DNA from: Rhodospirillaceae bacterium
GTDB lineage: Bacteria > Pseudomonadota > Alphaproteobacteria > Rhodospirillales > Rhodospirillaceae
Reading direction: 5' to 3'
Assembly: GCA_019694335.1 (NCBI GenBank)
Contig: JAIBCD010000005.1
Coordinates: forward strand, 1-64,000
DNA length: 64,000 nt
Positions within the stretch are counted from its first letter, which is position 1; each line of letters opens with the position of its first letter. A program made the position numbers and the translations under genes. Below the pieces are notes generated by a model, which was not told the origin of the DNA, ran no database searches, and saw only the letters and a program-made list of their open reading frames with translations. This document shows positions 1 through 7,141 of this stretch, piece by piece.

Positions 1-1
1 G

Positions 2-3000
2 CTGTTGACCGCCGCCCAGATCGCGGCGTTCTCGGCTGTGGGTCTCGCCTCCTTGAACGGCGACCAGATCGCGGCCCTGACCCAAACCCAGATCGCGGCC
101 CTGACCACGGCGCAGATCGCCTCGCTGTCGGCCACCGCGCTCACCGGCCTCACCGGCACGCAGATCGGCAACCTGAGCGCCACGCAGATCAAGGCCTTCA
201 GCACCGGCGAGATCGCCGCCCTCAACACCACGCAGCTCACGATGCTCTCCGGCGCGCAGATCGCCGCCCTCTCCGCATCCCAGATCGGCGCGCTGACCGG
301 TGCGCAGATCGGCACGCTGTCGGGCGCGCAGATCGCCGCCCTGACCGCGACCCAGATCGCCGGCCTGTCGGTTGACGGCGTCGATGGCCTCACCGCCACC
401 CAGACCGCCGCCCTGACCACGGCCCAGATCAAAGCCCTGACCGGCGGCGAACTGGCGGCACTGATGCCCGACCTCTCGCAGGCCCAGGTCGGCCAACTCA
501 GCACAACCCAGATCGCCGCGCTCAACGGCGAAACCACCGGCGGCCTGACCGCGACGCAATTGGCGGGCCTGACCACCGCGCAGATCGCCGCGCTGTCGGC
601 GACCGGCGTCAACGGCCTGACGTCCACGCAGATGGCCGCGCTGACCGCCACCCAGCTGGCAGCACTGACCTCCACGCAGATCGGCGCCGTGTCGTCCTAC
701 GGCTTGGACGGCATGACCGTGACTCAGGTTCAGGCGCTCTCCACCACGCAGATCAAGGGCCTCTCGGCGGCCGGCATCGGTTCGCTGTCGGCGGCGCAGC
801 TCGACGCATTCTCGCCCGCGCAGCTCCTGACCCTGACGCCGGCGCAGATCGCCGGGCTCAACGCCCAGCAGGTCGCCGGCCTGACCACCACGCAGGTCGC
901 AACCTTCACGCCGACGCAGATCACCGGCCTGTCTTCCACGGGCCTCTCGGGTCTCGCCACCGAGCAGGTCGCCGCGATGACCACATCGCAGGTCAAAGCG
1001 CTGTCAGCGGGTCAGATCGCCGCCCTGGCCACCACCCAGATCAAGGCCCTGACCGCGACCCAGATGGCCAGTTTGTCGGCCACGCAGATCGGCGGATTCA
1101 CCGCCACCCAGATCGCCGCGCTGACCATGGCCGAGATCGGCGCGCTGTCGACCGCGCAGCTCGGCGCCCTGCCCGGCAACGCGGTCGCCGGCTTCACCGC
1201 CAGCCAGATCGCCGGACTCAACGGCACCCAGCTTGCGGCGCTGTCGGCTACCCAGATCGGCGCGCTCACGACCACCGCCGTCACCGGCCTCTCGTCCGAC
1301 CAGATCGCGGCACTCACCATTACGCAGGTCAAAGGCCTGACTACCGGCGAAGTCGGCGTCCTCAACGCCACGCAGATCGCGGCGCTCACGGCCAGCCAGG
1401 TCGCGGCTTTCGCCGCCACGATCATGCCGGGCCTGTCGTCCTCCCAGCTTTCCCAGTTGAGCGCCGCGCAGCTTGGCGCGCTCACCGCCACCCAGATCCC
1501 CGCGCTGACCGTCACCGCGCTGGGGGGCCTCACCGGCCCGCAGGTCGCGGCGCTCACCGCCACCCAGCTCAAGAGCCTGACCGCGCCGGAAATGGCGGCG
1601 TTGAACGGCACACAGCTGGCCGCGCTCACGCCCACGCAGATCGCGCAGCTCGGCGGCACGCAGCTCGCGGGCCTCACCAGCACCCAGATCGGCGTGTTCG
1701 CGACCGGTCAGGTCGCGGCCCTGACCGCGACTCAGATCGCCAACCTGCCCGCCGCCGGCCTGAGCGGATTGACCGCGACCCAGGTCGCGAACCTCAACAC
1801 CACGCAGCTCGCGGCGCTGAGCGCAACGCAGGTGGGTGCGCTTTCCGCCACCGGCCTCGGCGGCCTGGGCGCCACGCAAATCGCCGGCTTGACCACCACC
1901 CAGGTCAAAGGGCTCAATTCAACCGGCATCGCCGCGCTCTCGGATACGCAAATCGCGGCGCTGTCGTCGTCGCAGGTCACGGCCTTGTCGCTGGGCGCGG
2001 TCGCGGGGTTCACCGCCACCGACCTCGCAAACCTCTCCGCCACCCAGCTCGCCGCCCTGACCGCCGGCCAAATCGGCAGCCTGACCACGACCGCGGTCGC
2101 CGGGCTCTCGCCCACGTTGCTGGGCAGCCTCTCGTCTGCCCAGTTCGCGGGCCTGACGGCGGCGCAGATGGGCGCGCTCTCGCTCGATGAAATCACCAGT
2201 CTTTCCACCACCCAGATCACCCAACTCGGCGCCAACCAGGTGGCGGGATTATCGGCCACTGCCGTGGCGGCCTTGAACGCCGGCCAGCTCGCGGCGCTCA
2301 GCGCCACGCAGATCGCGGCCCTTTCAGCCACCGGCGTGGGCGGCCTGACCGCCACCGAAATTTCCGGCCTGACCGCCATCCAGATCGGCGCGCTCAGTTC
2401 CTCGCAGATCGGCCAGCTCTCCAACGCCGCTCTCGCGGGGCTCTCGACCACCCAGGTCACGGCGCTGACCATGACCCAGTTCCAGGGCTTGACCGCCACG
2501 GAGATCGGCGCGCTCACCGCCGATCAGCTTGGCGCGGTGACCGCCACGCGCGTCGGCCTGATGACCGCGACCCAGGTCGCGGGCCTCGCCGCCACGCAAA
2601 TGGCGTCCCTGAGCCCGGCGCAGATGGCCGCGCTTTCAGCCGCACAGATCGGCGCCCTGTCGGCCGACGCGGTCGCCGGCATGACGCCCACGCAGGTCGC
2701 CGGCTTGAGCGTCTCGCAGTTCCAGGGGCTGACCGCGACGCAGATCGGCGCACTGACCGCCTCCGAAGTGGCGGCCCTGACCACCACCGAGCTGGGCGCG
2801 CTCACCTCGGCGCAACTGGCCGGCCTCGGCCGCGTGCAGCTGCGCGCGCTGACCGCGCAGCAGTTCGCCGCCTTGACCCCGGCGCAGATCGCCGCCCTGT
2901 CACCGGCGCAGGTCTCGAACCTGACCGTCGCCCAGGTCGCCGGCATGAGCGCCGCGCAGTTCGCCGCCTTGTCCGGAGCGCAGATCAACGGACTTACGGT

Positions 3001-3229
3001 CACGCAGATTCAGAATCTCTCCAACGCCGAGGTCTCGTCGCTGACGGCGAACCAGATCGGCGGCCTCTCGACCACCCAGATTTCCGGCATGACCGTGCCC
3101 GAAATCGGTTTCCTGTCGCCCGCGCAGATCGACGCCATGATCCCCAGCCAGGTGATGGCCTTTACCCAGGCGCAGATCGCGGCCATGACGCCCGCCCAGA
3201 CGGCGGCGCTGCAGAACGCCCTGGCGTAA
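2..3229 (+). CDS. giant octapeptide-repeat protein (5' end outside window)
   Basis: The reading frame is open to the left edge, and the first codons are already in repeat register, so the true start lies upstream. At least 1,075 residues consist almost entirely of an eight-residue repeat, consensus L-(T/S)-x-(T/A)-Q-(I/V)-(A/G)-(A/G), about 134 copies. Hydrophobic residues sit at positions 1 and 6. The T/S-x-x-Q pattern resembles a helix N-cap box, so a solenoid of short helices is possible (inference). Some octads replace Q by G or A (for example SSTGLSG), and others carry Lys or Phe after the Q-I/V pair. These variants recur in a fixed higher-order pattern (see findings). The C-terminus loses the pattern only in the last few residues. 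No catalytic domain, Cys or membrane segment is seen in the visible part. Low-complexity repeat proteins of this kind are usually annotated as hypothetical or surface proteins. The function is unknown. It converges on the ubiquitin-like operon with only a 5-bp gap. Confidence 0.85.
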   Translation: MLTAAQIAAFSAVGLASLNGDQIAALTQTQIAALTTAQIASLSATALTGLTGTQIGNLSATQIKAFSTGEIAALNTTQLTMLSGAQIAALSASQIGALTGAQIGTLSGAQIAALTATQIAGLSVDGVDGLTATQTAALTTAQIKALTGGELAALMPDLSQAQVGQLSTTQIAALNGETTGGLTATQLAGLTTAQIAALSATGVNGLTSTQMAALTATQLAALTSTQIGAVSSYGLDGMTVTQVQALSTTQIKGLSAAGIGSLSAAQLDAFSPAQLLTLTPAQIAGLNAQQVAGLTTTQVATFTPTQITGLSSTGLSGLATEQVAAMTTSQVKALSAGQIAALATTQIKALTATQMASLSATQIGGFTATQIAALTMAEIGALSTAQLGALPGNAVAGFTASQIAGLNGTQLAALSATQIGALTTTAVTGLSSDQIAALTITQVKGLTTGEVGVLNATQIAALTASQVAAFAATIMPGLSSSQLSQLSAAQLGALTATQIPALTVTALGGLTGPQVAALTATQLKSLTAPEMAALNGTQLAALTPTQIAQLGGTQLAGLTSTQIGVFATGQVAALTATQIANLPAAGLSGLTATQVANLNTTQLAALSATQVGALSATGLGGLGATQIAGLTTTQVKGLNSTGIAALSDTQIAALSSSQVTALSLGAVAGFTATDLANLSATQLAALTAGQIGSLTTTAVAGLSPTLLGSLSSAQFAGLTAAQMGALSLDEITSLSTTQITQLGANQVAGLSATAVAALNAGQLAALSATQIAALSATGVGGLTATEISGLTAIQIGALSSSQIGQLSNAALAGLSTTQVTALTMTQFQGLTATEIGALTADQLGAVTATRVGLMTATQVAGLAATQMASLSPAQMAALSAAQIGALSADAVAGMTPTQVAGLSVSQFQGLTATQIGALTASEVAALTTTELGALTSAQLAGLGRVQLRALTAQQFAALTPAQIAALSPAQVSNLTVAQVAGMSAAQFAALSGAQINGLTVTQIQNLSNAEVSSLTANQIGGLSTTQISGMTVPEIGFLSPAQIDAMIPSQVMAFTQAQIAAMTPAQTAALQNALA

Positions 3230-3234
3230 CCTGA

Positions 3235-4368
3235 TTAAGCCGCGCTGAGCCCCAACGCCGCGCGCCCGCAGGCGACGCAGCGCGCGCCGTTCTCCTGGCG
3301 CAAGGTCATCATGCTCTCGGCGTGGTACCAGGCGCGGCAGTTGCGGCACTGCGCGGTCCGGGCCGAGGGCAGGATCGGCGCGCCGGTGAGCGCATCGACG
3401 CGGTTGCCGAAACTCAACCACTTCAGGGCGACCGTGCCCGTGCCCCGGGCGCGCGGCACGTGCGACATCTTGAACGTGGGCGCCGCGCGCGGCGGCGGCG
3501 CGTCGCGCAAGTGGAAGAAAATCACCAGGCTGCCGAGGATCACGCCCACCAGGCCGACCAGCGAGAAGGTGGTTGTGGGATTCTCCTGGCGGCGGACGCG
3601 GCCGCGCGGCGGCACCGGCTCGGAGGATTGGAACACGGGGCGGCCCACCAGCGCCGCCTGTTGCCGCACCAGCGCCTTGTGCTCGGCGGTGTCGGGCAGG
3701 CACACCCCGCGCAGCTCATAGAATCCGCGATTGCAGACCCAGACGTCGCCGAAGAATCCGAGGCTGGCGTTGTTGGGCACTTCGATCTCGACGCAACGGT
3801 TCATCACCGGCTGGTAGCCGCGCCGGCAGATCCAGCCGTCGCCGCTGGCGTCGAGGCGCGCGTGGCGCGGGATCTGGGTCGGCGCGCATTTGCCGTCGGT
3901 TTCCTGGAAGCCCGGCCGGCAGATCCACGGGCCGCCGCGCCAGAGACGGCGGGCATGCACCGGCAAGTGGCCGATCACGCAGCGGTCGCCGGAGAACTCG
4001 TCCCACGGGCCGCACAACGAACCGATGGTGACGATTTCCGGTGAATTGCGCGAAACACAGGCGTTGCCTTGTTCGCGGAAGCCGTCGTCGCAGGTCCAGG
4101 AATGACCGTAGGTGCTGAGGTGCGCATTGGCGGGAATCACGACCTTGCGGCACTGCCCGTCGTAGTCGTGAAAGCCCGGGTTGCAGGTCCAGCCGCCGCG
4201 CGGAGCGGCCACGGCGTTGGCCGGCGGAGTCAAGGCGCAGGCGGTGTCCGTGGGGGTAAATCCCGCGGCGCACTCCTGCGTTTCGACGGAAGCGCGTGCC
4301 GCGAGCTGCGCGCGCGCCGGCGCCATGCTCGCGACCAGCAGCACGAGCGCGACCAGCGCGCGCGTCAC
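3235..4368 (-). CDS. single-pass membrane protein, Cys-rich ectodomain plus cytosolic CxxC/CxxC tail
   Basis: A 377-residue protein and the last gene of the ubiquitin-like operon. Its ATG overlaps the JAB stop by 4 bp. A signal peptide (about residues 1-20, ending ARAQ) is followed by seven units of about 38 residues, each with two Cys. They have the form W-(T/I/V)-C-x-x-G-(F/Y)-x(5-6)-C and are often preceded by (I/V)P-x-x-A-x-L. This looks like a disulfide-bonded extracytoplasmic array. One transmembrane helix lies at about 267-285. The roughly 90-residue C-terminal tail ends in C341-x2-C344-x4-H349-x14-C364-x2-C367, a small zinc site that includes an AWYH element. With a cleaved or uncleaved signal the tail is cytosolic in either case. 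Its position beside E2 and JAB suggests a receptor or scaffold that recruits the conjugation machinery to the membrane, possibly an E3-like adaptor (inference). The tail has too few ligands for a classical eight-ligand RING. Confidence 0.8.
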   Translation of the reverse strand: MTRALVALVLLVASMAPARAQLAARASVETQECAAGFTPTDTACALTPPANAVAAPRGGWTCNPGFHDYDGQCRKVVIPANAHLSTYGHSWTCDDGFREQGNACVSRNSPEIVTIGSLCGPWDEFSGDRCVIGHLPVHARRLWRGGPWICRPGFQETDGKCAPTQIPRHARLDASGDGWICRRGYQPVMNRCVEIEVPNNASLGFFGDVWVCNRGFYELRGVCLPDTAEHKALVRQQAALVGRPVFQSSEPVPPRGRVRRQENPTTTFSLVGLVGVILGSLVIFFHLRDAPPPRAAPTFKMSHVPRARGTGTVALKWLSFGNRVDALTGAPILPSARTAQCRNCRAWYHAESMMTLRQENGARCVACGRAALGLSAA

Positions 4369-4925
4369 GGATGGCCCTCGTAGACCATGACGTTCTCCGC
4401 GGGGATCGGGGCGCTGTCGGGGCCGAGATAAGCCTTCATTTCCTGCCGCACCGGGTCGATCACGATCCCCAGGCTATAAGGCTGGCGGAAAAAGGCGCGC
4501 TGGGTGGTGCGGTCGGTGTCGCTGAAGAAAGCGCCCAGGTCGGGGTGGCTATGGTACCAGCCGAGCACGATATCGCCCTTGTCGAGGAACGGACGCGCGG
4601 CGGTCCAGACCTCGGCCTCCATGCGCAAGGAGACATTGGTGCTGTCGAAAGCCTGGCTGGGTACGCTGCGGGCGGCCACCAGGATCTGGGCGTCGGCTTG
4701 GCCGTTCAACCCGGCGTAAGCCCGCCCCAGCAAGAGGCCGCCCATCTCGGTACGTGCTTTCGCGAGGTGGAAGGAGATCGCCTCCAGGCAGTCGGCGGTG
4801 ATGACCACGCGCGGGCTGGTATTGCCGCGCTGCGTCAGGCGGACGCTGTCCAGAACCCCGAGCCGCGTCAGGAAAGCGGCGGCGGACGGCAGGGCGGGTG
4901 CTTCGGTTTGGTCCTGCCAGCGCAT
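4365..4925 (-). CDS. JAB/JAMM-family metalloprotease (deubiquitinase-like)
   Basis: A 186-residue protein with a complete JAMM zinc site: Glu60 in TEMGGLLLGR, then H125-S-H127-P and S135-x-x-D138 in the segment YHSHPDLGAFFSDTD. This family cleaves isopeptide or peptide bonds after ubiquitin-like C-termini. In bacterial Ubl cassettes it processes or deconjugates the Ubl. Here the Ubl gene already ends in a C-terminal Gly with no tail, so deconjugation is the more likely role (inference). The ATG follows the E2 stop by one base, and the stop overlaps the next gene's ATG, so it is translationally coupled on both sides. The first ~35 residues form an N-terminal extension without a recognisable motif. 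Confidence 0.92.
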   Translation of the reverse strand: MRWQDQTEAPALPSAAAFLTRLGVLDSVRLTQRGNTSPRVVITADCLEAISFHLAKARTEMGGLLLGRAYAGLNGQADAQILVAARSVPSQAFDSTNVSLRMEAEVWTAARPFLDKGDIVLGWYHSHPDLGAFFSDTDRTTQRAFFRQPYSLGIVIDPVRQEMKAYLGPDSAPIPAENVMVYEGHP

Positions 4926-4926
4926 G

Positions 4927-5571
4927 TCACTGGCTCACTTCAAAGGCGGCTTCGCACTGCGGGCAGCGCAAGGTCGTGCCGCCGTACAGCCGCAGCGTGG
5001 CGCCGCAGGACGGGCACGGCACCGTGTCGTCGTTGGCGGCGCCGGCATTGGTGCCCGCGTTGGTCCAGGTGAGCTTCTTCTTGGGCGCGGCGTCCTCGTC
5101 GAATTCGAGCGCGTGGCTGGGGAACGCGGCGGGATGCGTGAGCCGCATGGCGTTGTACCAGAGCGCGGCTTCGGCATTCGCGGGCGAGCGGTCGCTGACG
5201 ATCTCGGGATCGAATGTCAGGATCTTCGCCAGCCGCATCACCAGGAGGTCGAGACCTTCGGTCGGCAGCCACTTGGCGCCGAGGCAGAACCGCCCCGAGA
5301 CATAGACATTGGGATTGAACAGCGGGTCCAGGGCCTCGACCGCCGGCTCCTGGAACGGATAGCGCGCGCCCAGCGTGATGCGCACGCGGGTCGCGGCGCG
5401 GGAGTCCTCGGGATATTTCGGCGACGGCGCGGTGGGATAGGTGAGCGTGAGGATCGCTTCGTCGAGCGGCACGCCCCTGATCTCCGAGATGACGATGCGG
5501 CCGCGCGACCGCTCGCCAAGTTTCGCGATCTTGGCGAGATCCTGCTTGCGGCGTTCCTCGAGTGGATTCAT
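4927..5571 (-). CDS. E2-like ubiquitin-conjugating enzyme with C-terminal zinc ribbon
   Basis: A 214-residue protein. Residues 1-150 carry the UBC-fold signature. YPFQEPAV (71-78) matches the YPF-x-P-P motif of E2 enzymes. NPNVYVSGRFCLG (86-98) matches the HPN-x(5)-G-x(2)-C-L active-site segment, with Cys96 as the expected thioester cysteine and Asn in place of the HPN His. The C-terminus has a zinc ribbon CPSC...CPQC (about 183-210) after a low-complexity linker. By family knowledge it receives the Ubl from the neighbouring E1 and transfers it to a target. The start codon is the last of six ATGs in a 14-bp tandem repeat. No clear Shine-Dalgarno precedes it, so initiation probably depends on coupling to upstream translation (inference). 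JAB follows after one base. Confidence 0.9.
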   Translation of the reverse strand: MNPLEERRKQDLAKIAKLGERSRGRIVISEIRGVPLDEAILTLTYPTAPSPKYPEDSRAATRVRITLGARYPFQEPAVEALDPLFNPNVYVSGRFCLGAKWLPTEGLDLLVMRLAKILTFDPEIVSDRSPANAEAALWYNAMRLTHPAAFPSHALEFDEDAAPKKKLTWTNAGTNAGAANDDTVPCPSCGATLRLYGGTTLRCPQCEAAFEVSQ

Positions 5572-5654
5572 CGGTGTGGATTCATCGGGGTGGATTCATC
5601 GGTGTGGATTCATCGGGGTGGATTCATCGGTGTGGATTCATCGGGGCGGATTTA
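5564..5654 (-). repeat. 14-bp tandem repeat ladder carrying copies of the E2 start region
   Basis: Six 14-bp units (5564-5647) plus a 7-bp remnant. In plus-strand terms they alternate GGATTCATCGGTGT and GGATTCATCGGGGT (the last unit ends in C), giving a 28-bp higher-order period repeated three times. On the transcribed strand every unit contains ATGAATCC, at start positions 5641, 5627, 5613, 5599, 5585 and 5571. Only the 5571 ATG opens the E2 gene. Each of the other five encodes MNPHR or MNPPR and stops at a TGA that overlaps the next ATG as ATGA. The Ubl stop lies 16 nt before the first ATG. The array is therefore a potential translational relay from the Ubl gene to E2. Confidence 0.95.
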
Positions 5655-5657
5655 AGC

Positions 5658-5909
5658 TCAGCCCGCCACGAGCACCGGCTGGACCTCCAGGATATCTCCC
5701 GGGCGCACATAGTTCTCGTCGAGCAGCTGGCTCGGCACCAGGGCCTTGCCGGTGGTGACGTTGACCAGTGAGTAGTCGGTGTCGGTCGGCAGGGCCCAGT
5801 TGTCCACCGCCGCCTGCACGATGTCGGCCCCCTGGTTGGTGCGGTCCATCTCGACCTCGGCCTTGCGGGTCTGGTCCGCGGTCCGGATGATGAATTTCAC
5901 GTCCGTCAT
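5658..5909 (-). CDS. ubiquitin-like modifier, YukD/EsaB-type beta-grasp
   Basis: An 83-residue protein with a beta-grasp pattern: a first strand VKFIIRTAD, a second KAEVEMDR, a helix around ADIVQAAVDNW, and terminal strands ending GDILEVQPVLVAG. It is typical of the YukD-like Ubls found in bacterial E1-E2-JAB cassettes. The C-terminus is a single Gly (VAG) rather than GG, with no extension to remove, so the product should be ready for adenylation by the adjacent E1 (inference). A strong Shine-Dalgarno (AGGGAGAG on the minus strand) lies just upstream of the ATG, in contrast to the E2 gene. This fits a modifier needed in excess over its enzymes. The 101 bp between it and the E1 gene hold two palindromes. 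Confidence 0.85.
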   Translation of the reverse strand: MTDVKFIIRTADQTRKAEVEMDRTNQGADIVQAAVDNWALPTDTDYSLVNVTTGKALVPSQLLDENYVRPGDILEVQPVLVAG

Positions 5910-5927
5910 CTCAACTCTCCCTAATCA

Positions 5928-5974
5928 GAGCATCGTGCCGAAAAGTGGCCGCCGGTTTTCGGCAGAACCGATGC
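5928..5974. repeat. dispersed palindromic element, CCGAAAA/TTTTCGG hairpin
   Basis: GCATCG-TGCCGAAAA (5930-5944) pairs with TTTTCGGCA (5956-5964) and CGATGC (5969-5974). The arm GCATCGTGCCGAAAAGTGG recurs at 22084-22102. The 3' flank GCGACCAAACA recurs after the hairpin at 12609-12630. A transcript would fold it between the E1 and Ubl genes, where it could modulate relative expression (inference). Confidence 0.85.
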
Positions 5975-5987
5975 GACCAAACAATAA

Positions 5988-6015
5988 TTTAGAGCATCGC
6001 ATGCGATGCTCTAAA
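5988..6015. repeat. 28-bp perfect palindrome over the E1 stop codon
   Basis: The sequence TTTAGAGCATCGCATG is followed by its exact mirror complement, making 28 bp with no mismatch. The TAG stop of the E1 gene (6011-6013) is inside the right arm. The central GAGCATCGCATGCGATGCTC resembles the ends of the adjacent dispersed element, so it may be a collapsed second copy. It could act as an intercistronic RNA stem or a dyad protein-binding site. Confidence 0.85.
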
Positions 6016-7141
6016 ACACGAAAACATGGGTGCCCCAGTCCGAGGCCGTCATCACGAACGGTACCGGAAGGCGGGCCGCTTCCGCCAGCACCGTCAGCGG
6101 CAATTTGTCCCGGATCTGGATATCCACCGCGCCCTCGCCGGCGCAGGCCTTGCAGTTGGCCAGGCTGGCGTCGTGGTCGGCTGCGCGCCACAGCAGGGGC
6201 TTGTCTTGCCCCTCGCCTTGGCCGCAGGCCTTGCATTGATAGGAGACGATCACCGGTTCGGGCAAAGTGACCTCGCCGGCTTCCGGCGCATTGCTGCGTG
6301 CCAGCGGCGCCAGTTCGGCGCGCGAGGAGGCGCGGACCCGGCTGATCTGCACCGGCGCCTTGATCTGGGCGCACACCGGACAATCCTCCCGTGAAGGCAA
6401 ATCCGATGCCGTGGACGCGCCGGTAATGGAGTCCGCGAAAATACGGCGCGACCCCTTGTGCGCGGGCGCACCGAGACGCAGCGCCTGCGACGCCGCCAGG
6501 CTGCCGGCGAGGCTGGCGGTGATCACGGTGGTGGGGATGCGCTTCTCGATGAAGGCCATTTTCTTAAGGCCGCCGCAGGAATAGCGCTGCGACATGCGCT
6601 GGTAGACCGAGGCCGGCAGGGTGCATTCGTAGCAACTGGCGTCCGGTTCGCGCGCGAAGGGAAAGGTGTCGATCACCGCATGGCGGCTGTCGATGCCGGT
6701 GTTGATCAGGTTCACGCCCCATAGCTTGCACAAAAAATTGAGGCGGATGCGGGCCTCGAAATTGTCGACGCAGCAGATCACGGCGGCATAAGACCCAAAC
6801 GCCGTGAGATCGAGCGTCCGCCAGAAATCACCGGGGAACGCCCGCACATTGATATTGGGGTCGAGATCCTTGAGACGCTCGGCGGCGCAGGCGGCCTTGT
6901 TCTTGCCGATGTCGGTCTCGCGGAACAACACACTGCGCGTGAGGTTGTGCACCTCGATCCGGTCGAAGTCGTAGATATCGATATGCCCCGCGCCCAGGAG
7001 CGCCAGGCACTTCAGAACCTCGTTGCCCACGGCGCCGGCGCCGATCACCGCAACCTTGGTGCGCGCGACCTCGTCCTGGGAGAACCAGTCGATCAGCGTA
7101 TGCCGCAAATACCTAGACTGGGCTTCCATCCCGATACTCAT
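6011..7141 (-). CDS. E1-like (ThiF/MoeB-fold) Ubl-activating enzyme with two zinc sites
   Basis: A 376-residue protein. The Rossmann motif GAGAVGNE (34-41) and the adenylation segment DFDRIEVHNLTR (58-69), followed by K80/K82 and CCVDN (123-127), are hallmarks of E1 adenylating domains. C170-x2-C173 pairs with C254-x2-C257 as the usual ThiF zinc site. Cys189 in YSCGGLKK lies where the thioester Cys is expected. A C-terminal region absent from minimal ThiF proteins has a second CKAC/CKAC zinc site (about residues 305-335) and a short terminal domain. By family knowledge it adenylates the Ubl C-terminal Gly and passes it to the E2. The gene overlaps the J-domain gene by 29 bp. An internal Met5 is an alternative start that still overlaps. 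A thiamine or molybdopterin role is less likely, because this gene sits with E2 and JAB while thiS/thiG lie 34 kb away. Confidence 0.9.
   Translation of the reverse strand: MSIGMEAQSRYLRHTLIDWFSQDEVARTKVAVIGAGAVGNEVLKCLALLGAGHIDIYDFDRIEVHNLTRSVLFRETDIGKNKAACAAERLKDLDPNINVRAFPGDFWRTLDLTAFGSYAAVICCVDNFEARIRLNFLCKLWGVNLINTGIDSRHAVIDTFPFAREPDASCYECTLPASVYQRMSQRYSCGGLKKMAFIEKRIPTTVITASLAGSLAASQALRLGAPAHKGSRRIFADSITGASTASDLPSREDCPVCAQIKAPVQISRVRASSRAELAPLARSNAPEAGEVTLPEPVIVSYQCKACGQGEGQDKPLLWRAADHDASLANCKACAGEGAVDIQIRDKLPLTVLAEAARLPVPFVMTASDWGTHVFVF

Noticed and set aside
1004-1879. Reverse-strand frames across the octapeptide gene
   Set aside because: Generated by the 24-bp repeat itself. They lack ribosome sites and the periodic pattern is explained by the plus-strand protein.
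5564-5654. CRISPR-like array
   Set aside because: Units are 14 bp with no spacers and no cas genes nearby.
6011-7141. The E1-like gene as thiF for thiamine synthesis
   Set aside because: It is embedded with Ubl, E2 and JAB and has an additional zinc module. thiS-thiG are far away and do not define its partner.
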